Of a DNA stretch of 12,742 bases, positions 1 to 6,291 are shown piece by piece. The notes under the pieces are model-generated. The model made no database searches and had not been told where the DNA came from. It was given only the letters and a program-made list of their open reading frames with translations. The DNA is from Clostridiales bacterium (lineage in GTDB: Bacteria; Bacillota; Clostridia; Christensenellales; CAG-1252). Position numbers and translations under genes: made by a program. How positions within the stretch are numbered: position 1 is the stretch's first letter; each line of letters begins with the position of its first letter. The DNA lies in contig DMCI01000071.1 in assembly GCA_003445835.1 (NCBI GenBank), positions 4,026-16,767 of the forward strand, read 5' to 3'.

Positions 1-431
1 ATGTTGATGATCTTGCCGTGGCCCTTTTTGATCATCGAAGGAATGACCGCCTTGGAGACGATGAACGGAGCGTTGAGGTCCACGTCGATGACCTGACGGA
101 ACTCCGCCGCCGTCATATCGCACATCGGGATCCTCTTGATGATACCGGCGTTGTTGACCAAAATATCGATGACGCCGACTTCCTTTTCGATCTTGGCAAC
201 GAGCTCGTTGACCGCTTGTTCGTTGGTGACATCGCAGACGTAGCCGTACGCCTTGATGCCGATCTCCTTATAAGAAGCAAGTCCCTTATCCACAAGTTCC
301 TGCTTGATATCGTTAAAAACGATGGTCGCGCCCGCTTTTGCAAACGCGGTGGCGATCGCAAAGCCGATGCCGTAGCTTGCGCCGGTGACAAGAGCGACTT
401 TCCCTTCCAAACTGAACATATTCTTATCCAT
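1..431 (-). CDS. SDR-family oxidoreductase, gluconate 5-dehydrogenase-like (partial, C-terminus off window)
   Basis: This is the first 143 residues of a classical short-chain dehydrogenase, about 55% of the usual 255-265 aa; the window edge cuts off the rest. Visible are the Rossmann glycine motif TGASYGIG (residues 16-23), a CDV acidic/adenine-pocket segment (66-68) and NNAG (93-96). The catalytic Ser-Tyr-Lys lie beyond the edge. The stretch GIIKRIPM followed by FRQVIDVDLNAPF resembles, as I remember them, proteins annotated gluconate 5-dehydrogenase (IdnO/KduD-like), which interconvert gluconate and 5-ketogluconate or related keto-sugar acids with NAD(P). The ATG at 431-429 is supported by GGAGGG at 438-443, 6 nt upstream. 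The gene has its own promoter and is separated from the DUF4037 gene by 118 bp. The SDR call is firm; the substrate is inferred from resemblance and from the uronate genes at the other end of the window. Confidence 0.85.
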   Translation of the reverse strand, partial: MDKNMFSLEGKVALVTGASYGIGFAIATAFAKAGATIVFNDIKQELVDKGLASYKEIGIKAYGYVCDVTNEQAVNELVAKIEKEVGVIDILVNNAGIIKRIPMCDMTAAEFRQVIDVDLNAPFIVSKAVIPSMIKKGHGKIIN

Positions 432-494
432 TTTTCTCCCTCCGAAAAAATATTGCTGTCTTTTTGCGCCAAAGCGCGATTTCACGTTAGAATG

Positions 495-503
495 ATTATA
501 ACA
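495..503 (-). promoter_or_regulatory. Extended -10 promoter for the SDR gene
   Basis: Read on the minus strand, TGTTATAAT is a perfect TATAAT (500-495) preceded by TGn, the extended -10 element. The -35 region 17 bp upstream (TATATT, 523-518) is poor, which is acceptable for extended -10 promoters. The predicted transcript start near 488 leaves a leader of roughly 55 nt before the ATG at 431. Confidence 0.6.
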
Positions 504-549
504 TATCTTGCGCAAAAAATATATCGTTGGCGTTAAATTTTCAAAAAAA

Positions 550-1494
550 TCATTCCCCGCCGCTTAAGATATGCGCGTTGCGTAGGGACGGATCCTTGAT
601 CTTGCCGTTGACGCAGTAGGCGGGGAAATCCAATCTTAACCCTTCGTAATCCGAAAGTTGTTGACGGCGGATCTCGTCCGTCAAAGCGCCGTTGATGCGA
701 CGAATGCGACTTCTCTTTTCCACCGCTTCCCCAAGATCGTTACCGGTGGTAAGCAAGCTTTCAAGGTCTTCCTTCAAAGGGGCGAACTCGGGCATTTCGT
801 TCAGCGCGCGGAACTGCCACTTGTAAAAAGGTTTGTACTGTTTTTTCAAAAGGAATATCGCCGAAAGCACTTCTTTGACGTACTCGCAAATCGCAAGTTG
901 CGCCCCCGCCGTATCCCCGCGGGAAAGAAGTCTTTCGTAGTTGTACGAGGACGCTTGCTCCGCAAGCATCAATGCCGCCGCCAGTTTTTTGAGGCGCACG
1001 TCCTCCGGGAAGTAAGCGAGTTTTTTGCGGATATCGGTCACCAGTCCGAGGTCATCGCGGAAGATCTTGCCGTTGGTGACTTCCGCAAGATACTGCTCGG
1101 GGACGGTCATCCATTGTTCCACGCTCAGCGCCCCGTCGGGGTCGCCCACTTTGGACTTAAAAAAGTCCGCCGCTCTGACCACGCCGTGCCTGCCCGTATC
1201 GAAGGAGACGTCTTTGTTGCGTTTCAGCCCCATAAATTCGTTGGGAAGTTTGTCGTAGGCGCGTTCCAAACGGAAGGCAAGGCGGCGATCCACCACCTCT
1301 TCGGGAGGGAGAAAGATCAAAAAGCCGGGCTCGAAATCGTGATCCTTTGAAAGCTCGTCGTCATAGCCCATACATTCCGACCCGCTACCGCAAAGCCCCA
1401 CCGCGACGATCCCTTCCAATTCGGGGAATTCCTCGTGAAGCATCGGCGCGCCGTACTGCTTGTAATACTCTTCCGCGATGGTCAAACCTTTCAT
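550..1494 (-). CDS. DUF4037 nucleotidyltransferase-fold protein
   Basis: This 314-aa protein has an N-terminal motif typical of the minimal nucleotidyltransferase superfamily: GS at residues 36-37, then 13 residues, then DHD at 51-53. That fits the hG[GS]-x9-13-Dh[DE] pattern. The surrounding GSGSECMGYDDE...KDHDFEPG segment matches my recollection of the DUF4037 family. The rest is largely helical, with no signal peptide or membrane segment, so it is probably cytoplasmic. The family has no established substrate that I know of. By fold it could transfer a nucleotide to a small molecule, RNA or protein, or have lost activity. The start is clear: ATG at 1494 overlaps the upstream TPR stop as ATGA, with GGAGG 6 nt before it. 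It is the last gene of the smpB-metY-metA-ligase-TPR run. A T-run follows the stop codon, but I found no stable hairpin in front of it. Confidence 0.8.
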   Translation of the reverse strand: MKGLTIAEEYYKQYGAPMLHEEFPELEGIVAVGLCGSGSECMGYDDELSKDHDFEPGFLIFLPPEEVVDRRLAFRLERAYDKLPNEFMGLKRNKDVSFDTGRHGVVRAADFFKSKVGDPDGALSVEQWMTVPEQYLAEVTNGKIFRDDLGLVTDIRKKLAYFPEDVRLKKLAAALMLAEQASSYNYERLLSRGDTAGAQLAICEYVKEVLSAIFLLKKQYKPFYKWQFRALNEMPEFAPLKEDLESLLTTGNDLGEAVEKRSRIRRINGALTDEIRRQQLSDYEGLRLDFPAYCVNGKIKDPSLRNAHILSGGE

Positions 1495-2342
1495 TGTTTT
1501 CCTCCGTAGATCCTTTCCGCTTCCGCTTTAAGTTCCGCCTCCACGCCAAACCAACCGTAGTAACCAAAGACCGGGGCGCACTTTTCCGCCACGAAAGCGT
1601 AGTTGCCGTCCTTATGGATGCCTTGCTTTTTGAGCAAGTACTCCGCGTGTTCCAGATGTCCTTCGATCTCCTTTTCCGCTTTTTCCAAACCAAGCTCGCG
1701 CTCCGCGAGGGAAGCGAGGTTCAAAAAGGTGATCGCCGCTTCGGGCTCGCCCCCTTCTTGTTTCAAAACGATATCAAGCGCCTTTTGATACAGGTCGCGC
1801 GCTTCGCCAAATCGTTCGAGATCGACGAGAGCCAACGCAAAATTGTTGTAAAGCCCGGCGAGGCGACTGTCGTTGCGATCAAGTTTTTGTTCGTAGATGG
1901 TTTTTGCTTCCTCAAAGAGGGGGATCCCCTTCTCCGCCATTCCAAACGCCTTGTAGACGGTGGCGGCGTTGAGCATCGCGGTCGCGGCGCCTACCGTACC
2001 CGTGAGGTCGGCAAGGGTAATGTACCTAAGCGCCTTTTCGGCGTAAAAAACGGCGTCTTCCCGTCTGCCCAGTTTGCGGTAAAGCCCCATCAACTCCTCC
2101 GCAAGGCTGAATTCACCGCGAAGGTCGTTGCCCTGCTTGGCTTCCTCTTCCCAGTACTTCAGGTGGCGTTCCGCCCCTGCGTAATCGTTGTGCCCGAGGT
2201 ATTCGTCCAACTTGGTTATCACGCGGCGGACGTCGATGGGCTTCACGTTATCCGTCTTGTACGCGTCCACGCAAAACGGGCAAGCGGGATCGGTATAATC
2301 GGTGACTTCCATTTCGGGAGATATAAACTTCTCGTCGTTCAT
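1491..2342 (-). CDS. TPR-repeat protein with N-terminal CPFC motif
   Basis: This 283-aa protein consists mostly of antiparallel helical repeats of TPR type (about residues 45-215). Typical TPR signatures are visible: GRREDAVFYAEKAL, AEKGIPLFEEAKTIYEQ, LYNNFALALVDLERFGEARDLYQKALDI and TFLNLASLAE. TPRs usually scaffold protein-protein contacts. Before the repeats, a short segment carries CPFC (residues 21-24), a possible metal knuckle or redox pair; one further cysteine (EKC) sits near the C-terminus. No signal peptide is visible. It lies between the ATP-grasp ligase and the DUF4037 protein, with ATGA overlaps at both ends and a strong GGAGG before its ATG, so the three products are probably made in linked amounts. 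A natural inference is that it bridges the two enzymes or recruits their substrate. The function is unknown. Confidence 0.8.
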   Translation of the reverse strand: MNDEKFISPEMEVTDYTDPACPFCVDAYKTDNVKPIDVRRVITKLDEYLGHNDYAGAERHLKYWEEEAKQGNDLRGEFSLAEELMGLYRKLGRREDAVFYAEKALRYITLADLTGTVGAATAMLNAATVYKAFGMAEKGIPLFEEAKTIYEQKLDRNDSRLAGLYNNFALALVDLERFGEARDLYQKALDIVLKQEGGEPEAAITFLNLASLAERELGLEKAEKEIEGHLEHAEYLLKKQGIHKDGNYAFVAEKCAPVFGYYGWFGVEAELKAEAERIYGGKQ

Positions 2343-3217
2343 CGTTTGCCTCCTTTGGTGACTTCGGACAGAATATACTTTGCGTACAGTTCCGCAATGG
2401 GTACCCCCGTCACCTTTTGGATCAACGCAAAATGCGCGTTGGAATTGACTTCGGTGATCAAATACTTTTCGCCGTCAAACAACAGATCGACGCCGGCGTA
2501 CTCCAAGCCCAAATTTTCGGACGCTTTTTCCGCAAGGGCGCGAAGTTCCTCTGTGATCTCTATTTTTTCGCCCGTGCCGCCAAGCGCCGCGTTGGCGCGG
2601 AATTCCCCTTTCTCGGTGGCTTGTCTTTTCATTGCGGCGACCGCCCTGCCGCCGATCGTGATGACCCGGATATCCGTCGCGCCGCATTCAACGTATTTTT
2701 GGTATAAGTGCGGCTCCCGCAAAAAACGCGCGCGAAAAGACGCAAGCTCTTCGCGGTTTTTTGCAAGGTAGACCTCCCGTCCGAAAGCGCCGAAGCACTT
2801 TTTGACGACGACGGGGTAGCCGAGTTTATTCTCTACGTGATCAAGGAATTTTTCATCGTCTTCCCCCGCAAAAAAAAGGGGGGAGGAGATCGTTTCGGGT
2901 TGCGGAAGGGGCAAAAGCGCGATATGCGTCAGCATCTTATCATCCGCCAAACGGATGCTTTCCGCGCTGTTAAAAAGACGCGCGCCGCTTTTTTCCAAAA
3001 GGCGCGCAAGATGGTCGTCCTTATCCAAAAAGACGACGTAATCGTAAGGGAAGCTGCCCGTTAAGCCCTCGCCGACGCCGAGGTCGATCTCACTCGCGCG
3101 GAGGAAGTCGACGGAAGCGCCGAGGGCTGATAGGGCGCGGGCGATGTTTTTCGCGCCGTCATCGCCGCCCCGCCAATAGGCGTTGACGACGACCGCTCCC
3201 TTAAGACTCGATGTCAT
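2339..3217 (-). CDS. ATP-grasp ligase, RimK / D-Ala-D-Ala ligase-like
   Basis: This 292-aa ATP-grasp enzyme shows the family landmarks in order. There is a pre-ATP-grasp domain (VVNAYWR near the start; NSAESIRLADDK at 83-94) and an ATP-binding lysine with glycine loop (VVVKKCFGAFGREV, 136-149). Next come the hinge QKYVE (173-177), DIRV (182-185), FRANAALGG (206-214) and the Mg2+-binding set AGVD (241-244) with EVNSN (256-260). Such enzymes form an amide or peptide bond through an acyl-phosphate; the RimK branch adds glutamate or similar amino acids to proteins, peptides or small molecules. The nucleotide and metal residues look intact, so it is probably active. The acceptor cannot be predicted. 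ATG 3217 lies 17 nt inside the end of metA and is preceded by AGGTGA; the next Met (residue 95) is too far in. The TPR gene overlaps its stop by 4 nt. Confidence 0.82.
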   Translation of the reverse strand: MTSSLKGAVVVNAYWRGGDDGAKNIARALSALGASVDFLRASEIDLGVGEGLTGSFPYDYVVFLDKDDHLARLLEKSGARLFNSAESIRLADDKMLTHIALLPLPQPETISSPLFFAGEDDEKFLDHVENKLGYPVVVKKCFGAFGREVYLAKNREELASFRARFLREPHLYQKYVECGATDIRVITIGGRAVAAMKRQATEKGEFRANAALGGTGEKIEITEELRALAEKASENLGLEYAGVDLLFDGEKYLITEVNSNAHFALIQKVTGVPIAELYAKYILSEVTKGGKR

Positions 3218-4106
3218 AGGGGGTCACCTGGTAAACGTAGTAGTTGAGCCAGTTGTAGAAAATGAGGTTTGCCGCGCTTTTCCAACTGACGTTTACGGCG
3301 TCGCCGCGCTCGGTGAAATAGTTCACCGGCGGCTCAATGGGTTCGCCCTTCTCAAGGTCGCGGGTGTACTCCTTGTACAGCGTGTCGCGGTCGTACTCCG
3401 AGTGACCCGTCAAAAAGATCTTTTTGTCGTCGCGGCTTTTCAAAACGGAAATGCCGCATTCCTTGCCGCGTGCCAAAACTTCCAGTTCTGGGCAGTTTTG
3501 CGCCGCCGCCTGATCGATCTCGGTATGACGGCTCATCGGAATGTTGAACACGTCGTCCATCCCCTTCAAAAGAGGATCGTAGGGATTGACCGCATTGTTG
3601 GGATAGATCCCAAACAATTTTTTGGGCAACAAGTGTTTTTTGATGCCGTAATGGTAGTAAAGCCCCGCCTGCGCCCCCCAGCAGATAAAGAGGGTGGACG
3701 TGACGGACTTTTCAGCCCAATCCATAATCTCGGTGAGTTCCTTCCAATACTTGACCTCTTCAAATTCCAGCGTTTCCACCGGAGCGCCCGTGATGATCAA
3801 ACCGTCGAAGCGCCTGTCGCGGACTTCCTCAAAGGTTTTGTAAAAACGCGAAAGATGCGCGCCCGAAACGTGCGTGGGCGTGTAGCTGTCCGTTTTGATC
3901 AACGTGACTTTGACCTGCAAGGGGGAATTGGAGACCAGACGCAACAACTGCGTTTCGGTCTCGATCTTCGTGGGCATCAAGTTCACGATAGCGATCTCAA
4001 TGGGACGGATGTCCTGCGTCGATGCGCGGACGTCCCCCATTACGAAGATGTTTTCCTCCGAGAGGATCTTGTAGGCGGGTAGCGCCTTGGGGATGACGAT
4101 AGGCAT
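3201..4106 (-). CDS. metA: Homoserine O-acetyltransferase (MetA family)
   Basis: This 301-aa protein is collinear with the MetA family. Residue numbers match the standard scheme: nucleophile Cys142 in ICWGAQA, and His235 and Glu237 in LTGHSEYD. Position 111, in TGAPVE, is Glu. From published work on Bacillus cereus MetA, Glu111 goes with acetyl-CoA and Gly111, as in E. coli, with succinyl-CoA, so this enzyme should make O-acetyl-L-homoserine. Databases often still label such proteins homoserine O-succinyltransferase. The role is cytoplasmic methionine biosynthesis. It starts 9 nt after the metY stop with AAGGAG just upstream of the ATG, and its last 17 nt overlap the ATP-grasp start. The acetyl preference agrees with the neighbouring O-acetylhomoserine sulfhydrylase. 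Confidence 0.95.
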   Translation of the reverse strand: MPIVIPKALPAYKILSEENIFVMGDVRASTQDIRPIEIAIVNLMPTKIETETQLLRLVSNSPLQVKVTLIKTDSYTPTHVSGAHLSRFYKTFEEVRDRRFDGLIITGAPVETLEFEEVKYWKELTEIMDWAEKSVTSTLFICWGAQAGLYYHYGIKKHLLPKKLFGIYPNNAVNPYDPLLKGMDDVFNIPMSRHTEIDQAAAQNCPELEVLARGKECGISVLKSRDDKKIFLTGHSEYDRDTLYKEYTRDLEKGEPIEPPVNYFTERGDAVNVSWKSAANLIFYNWLNYYVYQVTPYDIES

Positions 4107-4115
4107 TTGTTCTCC

Positions 4116-5381
4116 TTATTTTGCGAGCGATTGCTCGATATCCGCGTAGATATCCTCCGCGTTTTCCAAACCGACGGAAAGACGGATGAAATCCTCGCTG
4201 ATGCCGCAATCGATCAAATCTTGATCGGAAAGCTGGCGGTGCGTAGTGGACGCCGGGTGCAACACGCAGGTACGGCTGTCCGCGATGTGGGTAAGCTGAC
4301 GAATGAAAGAAAGGTTGCGGATGAAGTCCGCCGCCTTTGCCCTGCCGCCCTTGACGCCAAAGCAGACCATGCCGCCGAAGCCGCCTTCAAAGTACTTTGC
4401 CGCAACGGCGTGGTTGGGGTCGTCCTCCAAACCGCAGTATTTGACCCAAGCAACGTGCGGGTTGGTCTTAAGCTTCTTGGCGATCTCCAAGGCGTTTGCG
4501 CTGTGTTGCTTCATACGAAGATGCAACGTTTCGCTGCCGAGGTTGGCAAGGAAAGCGTTGAAGGGAGAGGGGCTGACGCCGATGTCACGCATATACTGCA
4601 TCCTTGCCTTCAAAGCAAAGGCAGCCCTGCCGCCCTCTTCCACGTAGACGGTGCCGTGATAGCTTTCGTCCGGCGTGACGAAGTCGGTATAACGGGGATT
4701 GCCGCGGAACTCAAAGTTGCCGCCGTCCACGATCAAACCGCCCACCGCCACCGCGTGACCGTCCAAATACTTGGTGGTGCTGTGTACGACAACGTTTGCG
4801 CCGTACTTGAACGGGGTGACCAACACCGGTGTAGCAAGAGTGTTGTCGATAGCAAGAAGCAAACCGTGCTTTTTGCAAAGAGGTACGTAACGATCAAAAT
4901 CAAAGACCACCATTGCGGGGTTGGCGACCGTTTCGCCAAACATCAATTTGGTCTTGTCGTCGATCAAACTTTCGATCTCCTCATCCGTCATGCCCGGTTT
5001 GATAAAACGGCATTCGATGCCCATTTTGGCAAGCGTGACTTTCAAAAGGTTGAAGGTGCCGCCGTACACGGTGGGGAAAGCGACGATGTTGTCGCCCGAC
5101 TGCGCGACAGTCAACACGGTGACGAGGGTAGCTGCCTGCCCGGAGGAAGTCATCATGGACGCGACGCCGCCTTCCAACATGGCAATCTTTTCTTCAAACG
5201 CCGCGGTGGTCGGGTTGGAAATGCGGGTATAGATGTGTCCGTCTTTGGGCACGTCAAACAAGTGCGCAAGCTCTTCCGGCGTATCGTAGGCGTACGTAGT
5301 GCTTTGGTAAATGGGTATGACGTTAGCCTCGCCCGATTTGGGCTTGTATCCGCCGTGCAAACAGATGCTTTCTTTGTTCAT
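4116..5381 (-). CDS. metY: O-acetylhomoserine sulfhydrylase
   Basis: This 421-aa protein of the Cys/Met-metabolism PLP-dependent family has the usual length for O-acetylhomoserine (thiol)-lyase; cystathionine gamma-synthases are shorter, around 380-400 aa. The PLP lysine is K204 in HSTTKYLDGHA, with AIDN (D179) for the pyridine nitrogen. YTRISNPT (51-58) and SSGQAA (79-84) supply phosphate-binding and active-site residues. It replaces the acetyl group of O-acetylhomoserine with sulfide to give homocysteine. It lies 9 bp after the smpB stop, with TAGGAGG covering the junction, and 9 bp before metA. There is therefore no room for its own S-box or T-box leader, and its transcription must come from at or before smpB. 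Confidence 0.95.
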   Translation of the reverse strand: MNKESICLHGGYKPKSGEANVIPIYQSTTYAYDTPEELAHLFDVPKDGHIYTRISNPTTAAFEEKIAMLEGGVASMMTSSGQAATLVTVLTVAQSGDNIVAFPTVYGGTFNLLKVTLAKMGIECRFIKPGMTDEEIESLIDDKTKLMFGETVANPAMVVFDFDRYVPLCKKHGLLLAIDNTLATPVLVTPFKYGANVVVHSTTKYLDGHAVAVGGLIVDGGNFEFRGNPRYTDFVTPDESYHGTVYVEEGGRAAFALKARMQYMRDIGVSPSPFNAFLANLGSETLHLRMKQHSANALEIAKKLKTNPHVAWVKYCGLEDDPNHAVAAKYFEGGFGGMVCFGVKGGRAKAADFIRNLSFIRQLTHIADSRTCVLHPASTTHRQLSDQDLIDCGISEDFIRLSVGLENAEDIYADIEQSLAK

Positions 5382-5390
5382 AATGTCCTC

Positions 5391-5834
5391 CTATTTTGCT
5401 CTTTCGGCCTCTCGGTCGAGTTGTTTTTCTTTAAGCGCCTGACGCTTATCGTAATTGTGTTTACCTCTGGCAAGCCCGATCTCGAATTTGACCAAAGAAT
5501 GCTTGAAGTAGATCTTGGTGGCGACGATCGTATAGCCCTTTCTTTCCACCGCGGCGCGAAGTTTGTCTATCTCACGCTTGTTGAGCAAAAGGGCGCGGTC
5601 GCGCCTGCTTTCCAAATTGAAGTAGCTGCCCTTTTCGTAGGGAGCGATATGGAAGTTTTCCAAAATGACTTTGCCGTCCTTGATGGAAACGTAGCTATCC
5701 GCAAAGCTCACTTTGCCGCCGCGCACGCTTTTTACTTCGCTGCCGACGAGGACGACGCCCGCCTCGTAGGTTTCATCGATAAAATAGTCGTGATAGGCTT
5801 TTTTATTGGTTGCGACAACTTTGATCCCTTCCAT
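5391..5834 (-). CDS. smpB: SsrA-binding protein SmpB
   Basis: This 147-aa protein is SmpB, the tmRNA partner in trans-translation, which rescues stalled ribosomes. It is recognisable from NKKAYHDYFIDETYEAG, GSEVKSVR, NFHIAPYEKGS and RKLL-like helix residues, the KHNYDKRQ motif and the basic C-terminal tail that enters the decoding centre. The ATG at 5834 is the only suitable start. Its ribosome binding site is weak (AGG only 3 nt from the ATG), and an intrinsic terminator hairpin ends about 14 nt upstream. In Bacillus subtilis the order is secG-yvaK-rnr-smpB-ssrA; here secG precedes smpB directly with no rnr, and metY rather than ssrA follows. It is the first gene of the run that carries the methionine genes. 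Confidence 0.97.
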   Translation of the reverse strand: MEGIKVVATNKKAYHDYFIDETYEAGVVLVGSEVKSVRGGKVSFADSYVSIKDGKVILENFHIAPYEKGSYFNLESRRDRALLLNKREIDKLRAAVERKGYTIVATKIYFKHSLVKFEIGLARGKHNYDKRQALKEKQLDREAERAK

Positions 5835-5840
5835 TTTCCT

Positions 5841-5867
5841 AAAAAAACGGGGGCAACGCTTGCCCCC
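5841..5867 (-). terminator. Intrinsic terminator between secG and smpB
   Basis: On the minus strand, an 8-bp stem (arms 5867-5860 and 5856-5849, GGGGGCAA with TTGCCCCC) closes a 3-nt loop and is followed by G and then seven T (5847-5841). It ends secG transcription and lies immediately before the smpB start codon. It could be a plain terminator with partial read-through or part of an attenuator. Confidence 0.88.
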
Positions 5868-5890
5868 TGTCCTTTACTGTTTGTCGTGCA

Positions 5891-6181
5891 TCACGCCGCA
5901 GTGGGCTTAATAATAAAGAAGACCACGGAGAGCACCAACATAACTGCGCCGAGTATCAAGGTCAAACGCTTAAGGATCTGCTCCTTGCTGCGGCCCTTGT
6001 TCTTGCCGTAGAAAGTATCGCTGCTGCCGCCCGAGATAGCGGAAACGCCGCCCGTCTCGCCTTCTTGCATCATAACGATAACGATGATCGCAATAGAGAT
6101 CACGGTCATCAAAATGATCAGCACTTCCGATACGACGCGCCTTGCGTCACTATCAATTGCATTTAACAAAAATCCCAACAT
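5891..6181 (-). CDS. secG: Preprotein translocase subunit SecG
   Basis: This small inner-membrane subunit of the SecYEG channel is 96 aa from the start chosen here. It shows the expected layout: a first membrane helix (VLIILMTVISIAIIVIVMM), then the conserved QEGETGGVSAISGG...FYG loop, then a second helix (LTLILGAVMLVLSVVFFII). The frame could be opened 9 nt earlier at a GTG (6190), but the only Shine-Dalgarno, AGGAG at 6194-6190, overlaps that GTG. The ATG at 6181-6179, 8 nt downstream of AGGAG, is therefore the real start. It is transcribed from its own promoter and ends at the terminator before smpB. Confidence 0.93.
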   Translation of the reverse strand: MLGFLLNAIDSDARRVVSEVLIILMTVISIAIIVIVMMQEGETGGVSAISGGSSDTFYGKNKGRSKEQILKRLTLILGAVMLVLSVVFFIIKPTAA

Positions 6182-6189
6182 GAATTTCA

Positions 6190-6194
6190 CTCCT
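6190..6194 (-). promoter_or_regulatory. secG ribosome binding site that fixes the start
   Basis: AGGAG on the minus strand lies 8 nt from ATG 6181 and overlaps the alternative GTG at 6190. It therefore supports the shorter SecG. Confidence 0.75.
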
Positions 6195-6213
6195 AATCGG
6201 TAATCGTTTTATC

Positions 6214-6242
6214 ATTTTAGCATATCAAAACGGGAATGACAA
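6214..6242 (-). promoter_or_regulatory. Sigma-A promoter of secG
   Basis: On the minus strand, the -35 is TTGTCA (6242-6237), the spacer is exactly 17 bp, and the -10 is TAAAAT (6219-6214) with a TGn extension. The predicted start near 6207 gives a short leader of about 25 nt to the ATG at 6181. Confidence 0.75.
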
Positions 6243-6275
6243 CTATTTTACGCAATTTTTCAAAGAGCGAGTGCC

Positions 6276-6291
6276 CGCGCGTGACCGCGCG
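6276..6291 (-). terminator. Possible weak terminator at the spoIIE end
   Basis: A 6-bp G/C stem (CGCGCG with CGCGCG, 4-nt loop) lies just before and against the spoIIE stop codon (6294-6292). It lacks an adjacent T-run; only CTCTTTG and a broken T stretch follow. It may slow polymerase but is not a canonical intrinsic terminator. Confidence 0.25.

Noticed and set aside
432..549. Terminator after the DUF4037 gene
   Set aside because: A T-run is present just after the stop codon, but no stable stem precedes it.
1347..2771. 474-codon plus-strand frame opposite the TPR and ATP-grasp genes
   Set aside because: Same codon-register effect opposite the TPR gene; there is no recognisable domain and the minus-strand proteins are convincing.
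5873..5894. Five-codon reading frame (MHDKQ) overlapping the secG stop, as a leader peptide before the smpB terminator
   Set aside because: No Shine-Dalgarno and no repeated regulatory codons; such short frames arise often by chance.
4107..6011. 634-codon open frame on the plus strand opposite metY, smpB and secG
   Set aside because: It is in codon register with metY and smpB on the other strand, where a stop would need TTA, CTA or TCA codons that these genes avoid. Its product is low-quality, while the minus-strand products are clear family members.
6179..6190. GTG at 6190 as the secG start
   Set aside because: The Shine-Dalgarno AGGAG overlaps that GTG, while ATG 6181 is 8 nt downstream of it.
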